Assembly (NCBI GenBank): GCA_036337035.1
Contig: JAYZFC010000003.1
Span: forward strand, 1 to 62,795
Source: TMED78 sp036337035
GTDB lineage: Bacteria > Pseudomonadota > Gammaproteobacteria > Steroidobacterales > Rariloculaceae
Reading direction: 5' to 3'
DNA: 62,795 nt
The translations under genes and the position numbers were made by a program. Under the pieces are notes generated by a model, which made no database searches, was not told where the DNA came from, and saw nothing but the letters and a program-made list of their open reading frames with translations. Every line of letters starts with the position of its first letter. Position 1 is the stretch's first letter. Below, piece by piece: positions 43,832 to 53,073 of this stretch.

Positions 43832-44190
43832 TTATAATTGTTAATAATATAGTTTGAAATAAAAATTCCTAACATAATACCAAAAGTATTAGCTAATAGG
43901 TCATTTATATCAAATGTTCTATAAGAAGTATAACTTTGAATAATTTCTAATAAAAACCCTAAGAGAAACAGAAGAACTGAGGTTTTTATATAAAATCTAG
44001 ATATGTATATTCGAGAAAATAGAACTAACAAGAGAGAATAAGAAAAGAAATGAGTCATTTTATCTAGCTGCAAATTAGAATAATTATTATCGCTATCTAT
44101 TGGTATAGGAATTAAGCTTAAAATTATAACTAGTGCTAGGAAAGCCCAACTAAATATACTCCATATAAAATATTTATTCTTTTTTTGCAT
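43828..44190 (-). CDS. VanZ-like small membrane protein
   Basis: The 120-residue protein has four membrane segments and the VanZ pattern: LSLIPIP near the first helix, DKMTHFFSYSLLLVLF, and EIIQSYTSYRTFDINDLLANTFGIMLG. VanZ-domain proteins were named from teicoplanin resistance, but most chromosomal members have no assigned function. It overlaps the serS start by 4 bp and follows lolA by 13 bp, so it is co-transcribed with both. Confidence 0.85.
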   Translation of the reverse strand: MQKKNKYFIWSIFSWAFLALVIILSLIPIPIDSDNNYSNLQLDKMTHFFSYSLLLVLFSRIYISRFYIKTSVLLFLLGFLLEIIQSYTSYRTFDINDLLANTFGIMLGIFISNYIINNYK

Positions 44191-44203
44191 TATTTATGGT
44201 CTG

Positions 44204-44875
44204 TTACAAAGAACCAATTAAATCAACCCCTTCAGGTAGTTGAAATTTAAAGACATCTTCAGAAAAAGAAAGATTTGTTTTTGTATTAAAAAAAGATATC
44301 TGAGTTTCTTGATCCAAGCTATTAGTGAAAGAGATATTTGAAATAGAATCTCCTTCAAAGCCAATAACGAAAAACTTTATATCCTCATATTGAGAATTAA
44401 GATCTATTTGAAACCACTCTATCCCTTCTTCTGTAAATATTTTACTTACCTGAAAAATATCTTCATTAATGGAAAAATTACTTAAAAAAAATGCAGGCGT
44501 ACTTAAATACTTATTATCTTGTGGCATTACTGTTACCTGCTTTAATTCTTTATCATAAAACCATACACTTTTTCCATCAGCTAACAAAACCTGCTCAGCT
44601 GGCTGAATATAATTCCATAAAAATTTATTAGGCCTAAATATTGAGACACTTCCTTTGCTATTTAAAATTAACTGATCATGACTATCAAACAACTCTTGGT
44701 AAAAATCTGCTTGGAATGTGGTTGAAGACTGTAAGTACTTACCTAAAGTAGTTTCTTTTATATTAATTCTTGGTTCTTGAGAAATTGCTGAGCCAATTAA
44801 AAATTGAATCACTACAAGAATGCAAATAGATCTAGAAAATCTAGTCTTCTTCTGATCTTGGAGGTACCAGTACAT
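44204..44875 (-). CDS. lolA: Outer-membrane lipoprotein carrier protein LolA
   Basis: The protein of about 223 residues is a periplasmic chaperone that takes lipoproteins from LolCDE to LolB. Signs of the family are the export signal (SICILVVIQFLIGSAISQ), TTFQADFYQELFDSHDQLI, SKGSVSIFRPNKFLWNYIQPAEQ and VWFYDKELKQVTVMP. The start overlaps the end of ftsK by 35 bp from ATG 44875; ATG 44887 is an in-frame alternative and no start lies closer to the signal. The order ftsK-lolA matches E. coli. Confidence 0.92.
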   Translation of the reverse strand: MYWYLQDQKKTRFSRSICILVVIQFLIGSAISQEPRINIKETTLGKYLQSSTTFQADFYQELFDSHDQLILNSKGSVSIFRPNKFLWNYIQPAEQVLLADGKSVWFYDKELKQVTVMPQDNKYLSTPAFFLSNFSINEDIFQVSKIFTEEGIEWFQIDLNSQYEDIKFFVIGFEGDSISNISFTNSLDQETQISFFNTKTNLSFSEDVFKFQLPEGVDLIGSL

Positions 44876-47108
44876 CTCTTGACCCATTAGATTCTAACTT
44901 ACTTACTATTCCAGCTTCTTCCATCGTTTCGACCATCCTGGCTGCTCTGTTATAGCCAATTTTTAAGCGTCGCTGAACACCTGAAATTGATGCTTTCTGT
45001 GTTTTAATTACTATCGCTACTGCCTCATCATACAATGGGTCTTTTTCTCCATCAGATTCTGAGGCTGCTCCACTTCCAAAAGAAGTAGATTGTTCTATCT
45101 TGTCTTCTAGAATTTCATCAATAAATTTAGGCGGGCCAGATTTTTTTAAGTTATCAACAACAGAATGAACCTCTTCATCTGAAACAAATGCTCCATGAAC
45201 CCTAGTTGGAACAGCTACACCTGGAGGCAAATAAAGCATATCACCATGACCTAGCAACTGCTCTGCCCCTCCCTGATCTAAAATAGTTCTAGAATCTACT
45301 TTAGCAGAAACCTGAAAAGCGATTCTAGATGGAATATTTGCTTTAATGAGACCCGTAATCACATCAACTGAAGGTCGTTGAGTAGCAATAATCATATATA
45401 TACCTGAAGCTCTTGCCTTTTGAGCTAATCTTGCTATTAATTGCTCTACTTTCTTTCCAACAAGCATCATCATGTCGGCTAGCTCATCGACTATAACGAC
45501 TATTTCTGGAAGTGGCTCAAGATTTCTTTTCTCTAGAGAATCATCTTCAGTTTGCTTAAAAAATGGGTCTTCAATTGGGTGTCCTTTATCAATTGATTGT
45601 TTTACTTTATTGTTATAGCCAGAAATATGTCTAACTCCAAGGTGTGCCATTAAAGCATATCTTCTATCCATCTCGCTAACACACCAGCGAAGCGCATTAG
45701 CTGCCTGCTTCATATCAGTTACAACTGGGGATAATAAATGAGGAATTCCTTCATACACAGAAAGTTCGAGCATTTTTGGATCAATCATAATTAGTCTAAC
45801 TTGTTCTGGTGATGACTTATAAAGTAAGCTAAGAATCATTGCATTTATTGCTACAGATTTCCCAGAACCAGTAGTGCCAGCTATCAATAAATGGGGCATT
45901 TTAGCTAAATCTGCAACTACTGGTTGGCCTCCAATATCCTTACCTAATGCCAAGGTTAAAGTAGAACCCATACTGTCATAAGTTTTCGACTTAATTATTT
46001 CACCTAAGACTACAAGTTGTCTTTCTTCATTAGGTATTTCTATACCGATATAAGGCTTGCCGGGTATCACATCAACAACTCGTACACTTATAGTTGACAA
46101 TGATCTAGCAAGATCTTTAGAAAGGTTTGCTATTTGATTGCCTTTAACCCCTGCTGCTGGATTTATCTCAAATCTTGTAACTACTGGGCCAGGTTGAACA
46201 GAGATTACTTCAGCATCTATCCCAAAATCATCTAACTTTAGCTCAACTAGCCTAGACATAGCTTCTAACGAGTCTTGAGAATACCCTCCCTTTGTTTCTG
46301 GTGGATCATTCAACAATGATAATTCTGGCATTTCTGCATTAGTTATTGGCTCAAATAAAGGAACTTGTTTTTCTTTATGAGATCTATCACTTAATTCTAC
46401 ACCTTCAATTGATGGTTCTATCTTTACTTTTTTAGCATATGATTTCTTCAGTTTATCTTTTGCAATAGATTCTTGTCTTTTTTTCTTAGCCTGGTATCCC
46501 TGGATAAAAATCTGTAGCCTGGAGAAGAATGTACCTAAATAGTAAAATGATCTTAGAATGAATGAGCCAAACTTATCTATTACGGTCAACCAAGAAATTC
46601 CAGTAAATAAAGAAAGAGAAACTAGCCATACTACTAATAGAAGAAGGGTTGTCCCCAACATGCCTAAAAATACTTCTAAATTTTGACCAACTAGCTTACC
46701 AATAATTCCTCCAGCAGTTTCTCTTAAAATTGAAGTAAAAAAATGTAGGGATGCTAAGCCACAACTAGAAAGCAATAATAATAAAAAACCAATCGCTCTC
46801 CATAGAAAAAAAACAGAATCAACAGGTATAGCTATTGCCTTATAACGCAAGTAACCCACTAAGGATATTAAAATTGGAAACAGGTACGCAGGGTAACCAA
46901 AAAACATAAAAGATAAATCTGCTAACCAGGCTCCAAGAGGACCAATTTTGTTTGATATTGCCTGCCCCGTTCCAGATATGGTAAAAGCTGCATCAGTATT
47001 ATTATAACTAGCTAGAGCTATAAAAAACATTATCGACAGTCCTATACTCAGCCATAAAAATGACTCTCTTAATGCACGTAACCAAGGTGAATCTTTTATG
47101 GAAGTCAT
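44841..47108 (-). CDS. ftsK: DNA translocase FtsK
   Basis: The 755-residue protein has four to five membrane segments at the N-terminus (about 15-185), a short linker, and the alpha and RecA-like motor domains with Walker A IAGTTGSGKSVAIN and Walker B PEIVVIVDELADMMM. A C-terminal gamma winged helix (ISGVQRRLKIGYNRAARMVETM) reads KOPS sites. It pumps DNA at the septum to help dimer resolution and segregation. It is much shorter than the E. coli protein (over 1300 residues) because the long Pro/Gln linker is missing. Divergent from infA. Confidence 0.97.
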   Translation of the reverse strand: MTSIKDSPWLRALRESFLWLSIGLSIMFFIALASYNNTDAAFTISGTGQAISNKIGPLGAWLADLSFMFFGYPAYLFPILISLVGYLRYKAIAIPVDSVFFLWRAIGFLLLLLSSCGLASLHFFTSILRETAGGIIGKLVGQNLEVFLGMLGTTLLLLVVWLVSLSLFTGISWLTVIDKFGSFILRSFYYLGTFFSRLQIFIQGYQAKKKRQESIAKDKLKKSYAKKVKIEPSIEGVELSDRSHKEKQVPLFEPITNAEMPELSLLNDPPETKGGYSQDSLEAMSRLVELKLDDFGIDAEVISVQPGPVVTRFEINPAAGVKGNQIANLSKDLARSLSTISVRVVDVIPGKPYIGIEIPNEERQLVVLGEIIKSKTYDSMGSTLTLALGKDIGGQPVVADLAKMPHLLIAGTTGSGKSVAINAMILSLLYKSSPEQVRLIMIDPKMLELSVYEGIPHLLSPVVTDMKQAANALRWCVSEMDRRYALMAHLGVRHISGYNNKVKQSIDKGHPIEDPFFKQTEDDSLEKRNLEPLPEIVVIVDELADMMMLVGKKVEQLIARLAQKARASGIYMIIATQRPSVDVITGLIKANIPSRIAFQVSAKVDSRTILDQGGAEQLLGHGDMLYLPPGVAVPTRVHGAFVSDEEVHSVVDNLKKSGPPKFIDEILEDKIEQSTSFGSGAASESDGEKDPLYDEAVAIVIKTQKASISGVQRRLKIGYNRAARMVETMEEAGIVSKLESNGSRDVLVPPRSEED

Positions 47109-47226
47109 AACCTAATTATAGATTCTTTATGATAATAATGTAATCAATATTAGCTATAAAAATAAGTTAAAGATAATGCAAGGTTGAAAAAAACAAAGTA
47201 TTATATAAAGAAATAGAAATAATACT

Positions 47227-47445
47227 ATGGCAAAAGAAGAAGCAATACAGATGGAAGGAGTAGTTATAGAAACGCTCCCAAATACTACTTTTCGCGTTGA
47301 ACTAGAAAATGGGCATATAGTAACTTCCCATATTTCTGGAAAAATGAGAAAAAACTATATACGTATCCTAAAGGGAGATAAGGTTGCAATTGAAGTGACG
47401 CCTTATGATCTTAGCAAGGGTAGAATTATATATCGAGATCGCTAG
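47227..47445 (+). CDS. infA: Translation initiation factor IF-1
   Basis: The 72-residue S1/OB-fold protein starts MAKEEAIQMEGVVIETLPN and ends GRIIYRDR, with the conserved FRVELENGHIVTSHISGKMRKNYIRI core. It binds the 30S A site during initiation. It is convergent with clpA (8 bp apart) and divergent from ftsK; the clpS-clpA-infA neighbourhood is typical of gammaproteobacteria. Confidence 0.98.
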   Translation: MAKEEAIQMEGVVIETLPNTTFRVELENGHIVTSHISGKMRKNYIRILKGDKVAIEVTPYDLSKGRIIYRDR

Positions 47446-47453
47446 AAAAATTT

Positions 47454-49727
47454 TTAACCTATAATTTTTTCCTTAGAGTTAGTGTTTAATTCTAATTCAT
47501 GAGTTTTTTGATTAACCGTCACTTTAACATAACCCCCTAAAGACAAGTCGCCAAATAAAAGTTTCTCAGCTAAAGGTTTCTTAACATAATCCTTTATTAC
47601 TCTTTCCATAGGCCTTGCACCCATGTTTGGATCAAACCCTTTTTTTGCAATCCAGTCTCTGGAGGATTGATCTAACTCTATAAAAACATCTTTATTTTCT
47701 AATTGTGTTTCTAATTCAATAATTAATTTATCCACAATCCTATATATAGAGCGCTTATCTAAGTTTTTAAAACTAATCACACCATCGAGACGATTTCTAA
47801 ACTCTGGGGAAAAAATCTTTTTAATTTCTTCTTTGCTATCTGACGAGTGATCCTGATCAGTAAAACCAACCGACGGTCGTGACATCTCTTTTGCTCCAGC
47901 ATTAGTAGTCATAATTAATGTTGTATTTGAAAAATCTGCTTTCCTACCATTATTATCAGTTAAGGTTCCATAATCCATTACTTGTAATAACAAATTAATT
48001 ACATCGCTATGAGCTTTCTCTATCTCATCAAGCAATAAAATACAGTGAGGAGTTTTCATAACTGATTCAGTTAATAGGCCAGCCTGATCATAGCCTACGT
48101 ACCCTGGAGGAGCTCCAATTAATCTAGAGATTGTGTGCTTTTCCATGTACTCAGACATATCAAATCTTATAAGTTCAACACCTAAGGCATTTGCAAGCTG
48201 CTTTGTGACCTCTGTTTTGCCAACACCAGTGGGTCCTGCAAAAAGAAATGTTCCTATTGGCTTATCTTCTTCAGAAAGCCCTGATCGTGACATCTTTATT
48301 GAAGATGCCAGAACGTCAATTGCCTCATCTTGACCAAAAATAACAAGCTTTAGGTCTCTCTCGAGATTTTTTAATTTATCTTTATCTGATATAGATAATG
48401 TTTCAAGCGGTAATTTAGCAATCTTTGCTACAGTTTCTCTAATTAGATCTACATCTACAACCTTTTTATTAGCAGTTGAATGAATTTTTTCTCTTGCTCC
48501 TGCCTCATCAATAACATCAATAGCTTTATCAGGAAGAAATCTTTCATTAATATGTTTTTTTGATAGGTGTACTGCTGCAACTAAAGATTCATCTTGATAC
48601 TTTACTTGATGATACTCCTCAAACCTCTTTTTCAGCCCACGCAATATCTTAACAGCCTCATCAGATGTAGGTTCATTAATATCAATTTTTTGAAATCTTC
48701 TTGCTAAAGCAGTATCTTTTTCAAAAATATTCCTAAATTCGTTATATGTTGTCGAACCAATACACTTCAACCTACCATTTGTCAGAACGGGCTTAATTAA
48801 GTTTGATGCATCCATAGTTCCTCCAGATACAGAACCTGCTCCAATAACATTATGAATCTCATCAATAAAAAGAATTGCATCTGGGAGCTCATCAAGCTCT
48901 TTAATAACTTTTTTTAATCTTGCCTCAAAATCCCCTCTATATTTAGTTCCAGCTAATAAAGAGCCCATATCTAGAGAAAATATTTTTGTGTTTTTTAATA
49001 CACTAGGAACCTTCTTATTATTTATTAACCATGCCAATCCTTCAGCTAAAGCAGTTTTACCAACACCAGCTTCTCCAACTAATAATGGATTATTTTTTCT
49101 CCTTCTAGATAAAATTTGTATAGCCCTTTCTATCTCTTTGTCTCTACCTACTAATGGGTCTATATTACCGAGCCTTGACATTTCATTAAGATTAACCGTA
49201 TATGCATCCAAAGCTGAACTATTACTTTCCTCATGGTCATTTTTTGATATCTCAGACTTATTAATGCTTGCTTCTGTATAGTTAGACTTTCTAGCTGAGC
49301 CATGAGAGATATAACTAACTACATCTACTCTTGAGACACCAAAAAGATCTAACAAATAAAAAGCCTGGGATTGCTTCTCGCCAAAAATAGCAACCAAAAC
49401 ATTTATAGATGTAACTTTTTTATTATCACTTGAATGAACTTGAAATATTGCTCTTTGAAGAACTCTTTGGAAACCAAGAGTTGGCTGAACATCTAAATCA
49501 TCAAAATTATCCTTATCTTTAATTCTAGGCGTAGAATTATATATAAATTCTAATAGCTCTTTCTTTAATGCTGATATATCAGCATTACAAGCTCTAATAA
49601 TTTCCTCAACCTTAGGAACATCTAAAAGAGCAAGCAGTAAATGCTCTACTGTAATGAGCTCATGATGGCTTTCTCTAGCTTTGTGAAAAGCATTATTAAG
49701 ACAATGCTCAAGCTCGTTAGATAACAT
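47454..49727 (-). CDS. clpA: ATP-dependent Clp protease ATPase subunit ClpA
   Basis: The AAA+ unfoldase of about 757 residues works with ClpP and the adaptor ClpS. Domains: Clp N-terminal repeats (about 1-145), D1 ATPase (Walker A LVGEAGVGKTALAEG, Walker B ILFIDEIHNVIGAG), D2 ATPase (Walker A LFAGPTGVGKTEVTK, LLDEIEKAHSDV) and a C-terminal D2-small domain (FDPNMGARPMERVIKDY). The start is ATG 49727, overlapping the clpS stop (TAATG); an upstream in-frame ATG at 49748 lies inside clpS. ClpP is not in this window. Confidence 0.97.
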   Translation of the reverse strand: MLSNELEHCLNNAFHKARESHHELITVEHLLLALLDVPKVEEIIRACNADISALKKELLEFIYNSTPRIKDKDNFDDLDVQPTLGFQRVLQRAIFQVHSSDNKKVTSINVLVAIFGEKQSQAFYLLDLFGVSRVDVVSYISHGSARKSNYTEASINKSEISKNDHEESNSSALDAYTVNLNEMSRLGNIDPLVGRDKEIERAIQILSRRRKNNPLLVGEAGVGKTALAEGLAWLINNKKVPSVLKNTKIFSLDMGSLLAGTKYRGDFEARLKKVIKELDELPDAILFIDEIHNVIGAGSVSGGTMDASNLIKPVLTNGRLKCIGSTTYNEFRNIFEKDTALARRFQKIDINEPTSDEAVKILRGLKKRFEEYHQVKYQDESLVAAVHLSKKHINERFLPDKAIDVIDEAGAREKIHSTANKKVVDVDLIRETVAKIAKLPLETLSISDKDKLKNLERDLKLVIFGQDEAIDVLASSIKMSRSGLSEEDKPIGTFLFAGPTGVGKTEVTKQLANALGVELIRFDMSEYMEKHTISRLIGAPPGYVGYDQAGLLTESVMKTPHCILLLDEIEKAHSDVINLLLQVMDYGTLTDNNGRKADFSNTTLIMTTNAGAKEMSRPSVGFTDQDHSSDSKEEIKKIFSPEFRNRLDGVISFKNLDKRSIYRIVDKLIIELETQLENKDVFIELDQSSRDWIAKKGFDPNMGARPMERVIKDYVKKPLAEKLLFGDLSLGGYVKVTVNQKTHELELNTNSKEKIIG

Positions 49728-50056
49728 TAAGCTCTTTCCATCGTACATAAAAGAGGATGTTGATTTTTTTTAGCTAATGCTGCTACCTGAGCAACTTTAG
49801 TTTCTGCAATCTCATAAGTATAAACGCCACACAAGCCTTTTCCTTTTGAATGTACTTCCAGCATAATTTTCGTAGCATTAATGCGATCCATAGAAAAAAG
49901 TGACTCTAACACCTCAACAACAAAATCCATAGGCGTAAAATCATCATTAATAAGAAGAACTTGATAGCTTGGAGGCTCTAACTTCTTTGAATTGGCCTCT
50001 CCAACTAATATCCCTTCATTATAATCGGAACTTATTTTAATCTTATCATTGCTCAT
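49727..50056 (-). CDS. clpS: ClpS adaptor protein
   Basis: The 109-residue adaptor delivers N-degron substrates to ClpA. The core has PSYQVLLINDDFTPMDFVVEVL, SMDRINATKIMLEVHSKGKGLCGVYTYEIAETK, and a disordered N-terminal extension of about 28 residues needed to engage ClpA. It is translationally coupled to clpA by a one-base overlap and divergent from the gspC gene across a 100-bp AT-rich gap. Confidence 0.97.
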   Translation of the reverse strand: MSNDKIKISSDYNEGILVGEANSKKLEPPSYQVLLINDDFTPMDFVVEVLESLFSMDRINATKIMLEVHSKGKGLCGVYTYEIAETKVAQVAALAKKNQHPLLCTMERA

Positions 50057-50156
50057 AATTATATTTTATTAATTATATCTATAAATATATATAAATTATG
50101 TATTTAATTTATAAATATTATATTTTTTTTGTAAACCTTTCTATATATTATGTAAT

Positions 50157-51089
50157 ATGAAACTTAATATTGATTTTTCTAAATGGCGGGCAATAAGGCC
50201 CTTAGAATGGCTTGGAAGAATGTATCTATTTCTTCCAATGGTTTTATCTATTTTTTTAATATTACTATTATCTAATACCATTGCGTCCATTGCTTGGAAA
50301 TTAATTTTTTTTAGCCCAACGACAATAAGCACTATTCCTGAGAGAAGTAGACAGCTTATAAATATCGATACTGACTCAAAAATAGATATAAATACAATTA
50401 CTGATAAAAATCTTTTTGGATCATTATCTAATCAAAATTTCATTCAAAAACCAAGAGAATCTGATTATTTGAATACCCCAGAAACAAGTCTAAACCTACA
50501 GCTAAAAGGAGTTATCTTCGATGAAGATCAAGGAAAAAGTATTGCTATTGTCCTAACTGAAGCAAATGAAGAAAAAGTATTTAAAATAAATGATGTTATA
50601 ACAGATAACGGTACAACAATCCTCCATGCAATTTATGAAGATAGAATTATTCTAAATAGGGGTGGTATTCTCGAAGCTCTTACTCTCCCTAAAAGCTTAG
50701 AAGCAAACTTAGGATCATTAAACATTTCGATACGAACAAATAACATTTCAAACCAATCAGAAATTCCTATTCGTAATGTAATAAGCAATAATATATCCAG
50801 TCTTACTGACATTATTAGAGTAGCCCCCCACATTCAAGATGGAGAGATGATAGGATTTAGATTAAGTCCAGGAAGCTCTCAAGATAAATTTGAAACACTT
50901 GGCCTACAATCTGGAGATATAATTTTAGACATTAATGGAACAACAATGTCTGATCCCAGTAATGCCTTGCAAGTATTTGAGTCATTAAATGAGGCAACTT
51001 ATGCCAGCTTAACTATATTGAGAAATGGAAATAGGCAAGTAATATCATTAGATACATCGCAATTTCAAGAACTAGAAGCTGCCCTTTAA
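50157..51089 (+). CDS. gspC: Type II secretion system protein GspC
   Basis: The 310-residue inner-membrane protein has one membrane helix (about 22-45), a periplasmic homology region (about 110-180: TSLNLQLKGVIFDEDQGKSIAIV, VFKINDVI) and a C-terminal PDZ domain (about 220-300: GFRLSPGSSQDKFETLGLQSGDIILDINGT). It links the secretin GspD with the inner-membrane platform. It opens the gspC-D-E-F run. No Shine-Dalgarno sequence is clear at the start. Confidence 0.92.
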   Translation: MKLNIDFSKWRAIRPLEWLGRMYLFLPMVLSIFLILLLSNTIASIAWKLIFFSPTTISTIPERSRQLINIDTDSKIDINTITDKNLFGSLSNQNFIQKPRESDYLNTPETSLNLQLKGVIFDEDQGKSIAIVLTEANEEKVFKINDVITDNGTTILHAIYEDRIILNRGGILEALTLPKSLEANLGSLNISIRTNNISNQSEIPIRNVISNNISSLTDIIRVAPHIQDGEMIGFRLSPGSSQDKFETLGLQSGDIILDINGTTMSDPSNALQVFESLNEATYASLTILRNGNRQVISLDTSQFQELEAAL

Positions 51090-51156
51090 GCTGGTTATAT
51101 CAATAAATATCAATTTTAAGCTATAATTAAATTAACTGATATGGAGTAAAAAATAA

Positions 51157-53058
51157 ATGACCTTATATAGAAAGTTCTTTTTTTGTTTCTTCTTTATGAA
51201 TTTGAGTCTTGCTCAAGAAGTGACTACTCAAATCATGCCTAACTATAGACAAGCAGACATCAGACAAATTATAGAGGCAGTTGGAGAAGTAACAGGAAAA
51301 AACTTTCTAGTTGATCCTAGAGTTGCAGCAGAAGTGACATTACTATCGTTTTCCCCTATGTCGCCTGATACATTTTACAATGCTTTTTTAGCTACCCTCC
51401 AAGTGCATGGCTACTCTGCACAAGAAACTGACGGTGTTGTAAAGATAATCCCTGATGCAAATGTTAGAACTCTTGCTGGAACAAATTACAGTGATAGTGC
51501 TGATGACTTTGTTACACAGACTGTAATATTAAAAAATGTTGCTGTAGCAAACCTTGTGCCTATTTTAAGGCCTCTAGTACCACAGTATGGTCATCTTGCT
51601 GCACATGTTGGCTCAAACACCTTGATAATAGCTGATAGATCAGCAAATGTTCAAAGAATGCTCTCGATTGTTTCAAAAATGGATCAAGCAGTAGATGATG
51701 AAATTGAAGTAATTAGGCTGGAAAACTCTTCAGCTAGTGAGATTGCAAGAATGCTTACGAGCCTTAATCAGGCATCAGTAAGCGCTGGAAACTCAGCTCC
51801 AGCTCAAATAGCCTCTGATGATCGGTCTAATAGCATATTAATAGGAGGATCTCTTAATAGTAGACTTAGGTACAGAGCGTTAATTGCTCATCTAGATGCT
51901 CCAAATGACATTGGAGGGGATACATATGTAAGATATTTAAATTATGCAGAAGCAGAATTACTTGCAACAAATCTACAGAATCAATTTACAAATTCAGCTA
52001 ACGGATCATCACAAAACTTAAGTATATGGGCAGACTCTGGAACTAACTCTCTAGTAATTAATGCTCCAAATAATATTCTTCAAGATATGATTCTAGTCAT
52101 TGATAAGCTAGATATTAGAAGAGCTCAGGTAAAGGTTGATGCAATAATTGTAGAGGTTACTGAAGATATTTCTGGAGAATTTGGTGTAACCTGGGGTATA
52201 GATGGTTCTAATATAGATAATCCAGTTGCTCTTACAAATTTTGGAGGTACAACAAATGGTGTTGCCCAAATTGGTGCAACTATTGCTAGTGGTGCAGCTA
52301 CTGGAGCGGCATCATTAGCAAATACAGTTCAAGGTGCAGCAATAGCAGTAGGACAAATCTCTTCAGATTCAAATAATATTGATACCAACTGGGCAGGAAT
52401 TTTAACTGCTTTAAGAGGCGACGCTGAAACAAATATAATCTCTACTCCTACTATAGTTACACTTGATAATGAAGAAGCAGAAATAAGAGTTGGACAAGAA
52501 GTTCCTTTTCTTACTGGGAGCTTTACAAATACTGGTGGAGTTGCTGGATCTGTAAATCCGTTCCAAACTATTCAACGTCAAGAAGTTGGCACAAGTTTAA
52601 AAATTACGCCACAAATAAATGAAGGAAGTGGCGTAAAACTAACTATTGAACAAGAAACATCAAGTATAAGTGCGGGATCTTCTGGAGCAGTTGATTTAAT
52701 AACAAATACAAGAACAATAACAACTTCTGTTTTTGTTGAAGATAATGATATTTTAGTTTTGGGAGGATTGATTGATGACTCACTTAGAGAAAGTGAACAA
52801 AGAGTTCCAATTCTTGGAAGTATTCCTTTAATTGGAAATCTTTTTAAAGCTCAAACTGCTCAAGAAGTAAAAACTAATCTTATGGTATTCATTAGGCCCA
52901 CTATTATGAGAGATAGCATCCAGGCAAACTTTGAAACTAATGCTAAGTACAGATATATAAGAGATCTTCAAATGGAACAATCAAAAGAAGATGTTGCACT
53001 TATTGGAAATGCCCAAAGACCTATTCTTCCAGAAATCTCTAATCCTCCTAACCAATAA
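51157..53058 (+). CDS. gspD: Type II secretion system secretin GspD
   Basis: The 633-residue outer-membrane secretin has a signal peptide (cleavage near LSLAQ), N0 domain (about 27-100), three KH-like N1-N3 domains (AHVGSNTLIIADRSANVQRM, DRSNSILIGGS, SGTNSLVINAP) and the secretin barrel (about 330-600, with GRVG-type region IRVGQEVPFLTGS and VLGGLIDDSLRESEQRVPILG). It forms the outer-membrane channel for folded exoproteins. A Gly/Ala-rich loop (about 370-405) lies in the gate region. TGGAG precedes the ATG. Confidence 0.95.
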   Translation: MTLYRKFFFCFFFMNLSLAQEVTTQIMPNYRQADIRQIIEAVGEVTGKNFLVDPRVAAEVTLLSFSPMSPDTFYNAFLATLQVHGYSAQETDGVVKIIPDANVRTLAGTNYSDSADDFVTQTVILKNVAVANLVPILRPLVPQYGHLAAHVGSNTLIIADRSANVQRMLSIVSKMDQAVDDEIEVIRLENSSASEIARMLTSLNQASVSAGNSAPAQIASDDRSNSILIGGSLNSRLRYRALIAHLDAPNDIGGDTYVRYLNYAEAELLATNLQNQFTNSANGSSQNLSIWADSGTNSLVINAPNNILQDMILVIDKLDIRRAQVKVDAIIVEVTEDISGEFGVTWGIDGSNIDNPVALTNFGGTTNGVAQIGATIASGAATGAASLANTVQGAAIAVGQISSDSNNIDTNWAGILTALRGDAETNIISTPTIVTLDNEEAEIRVGQEVPFLTGSFTNTGGVAGSVNPFQTIQRQEVGTSLKITPQINEGSGVKLTIEQETSSISAGSSGAVDLITNTRTITTSVFVEDNDILVLGGLIDDSLRESEQRVPILGSIPLIGNLFKAQTAQEVKTNLMVFIRPTIMRDSIQANFETNAKYRYIRDLQMEQSKEDVALIGNAQRPILPEISNPPNQ

Positions 53059-53073
53059 TTAAGAGGCTATTTT

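Noticed and set aside
48988..49281. Rightward open frame of 97 codons
   Set aside because: It is antisense to the conserved D1 ATPase part of clpA and shows no independent coding features.
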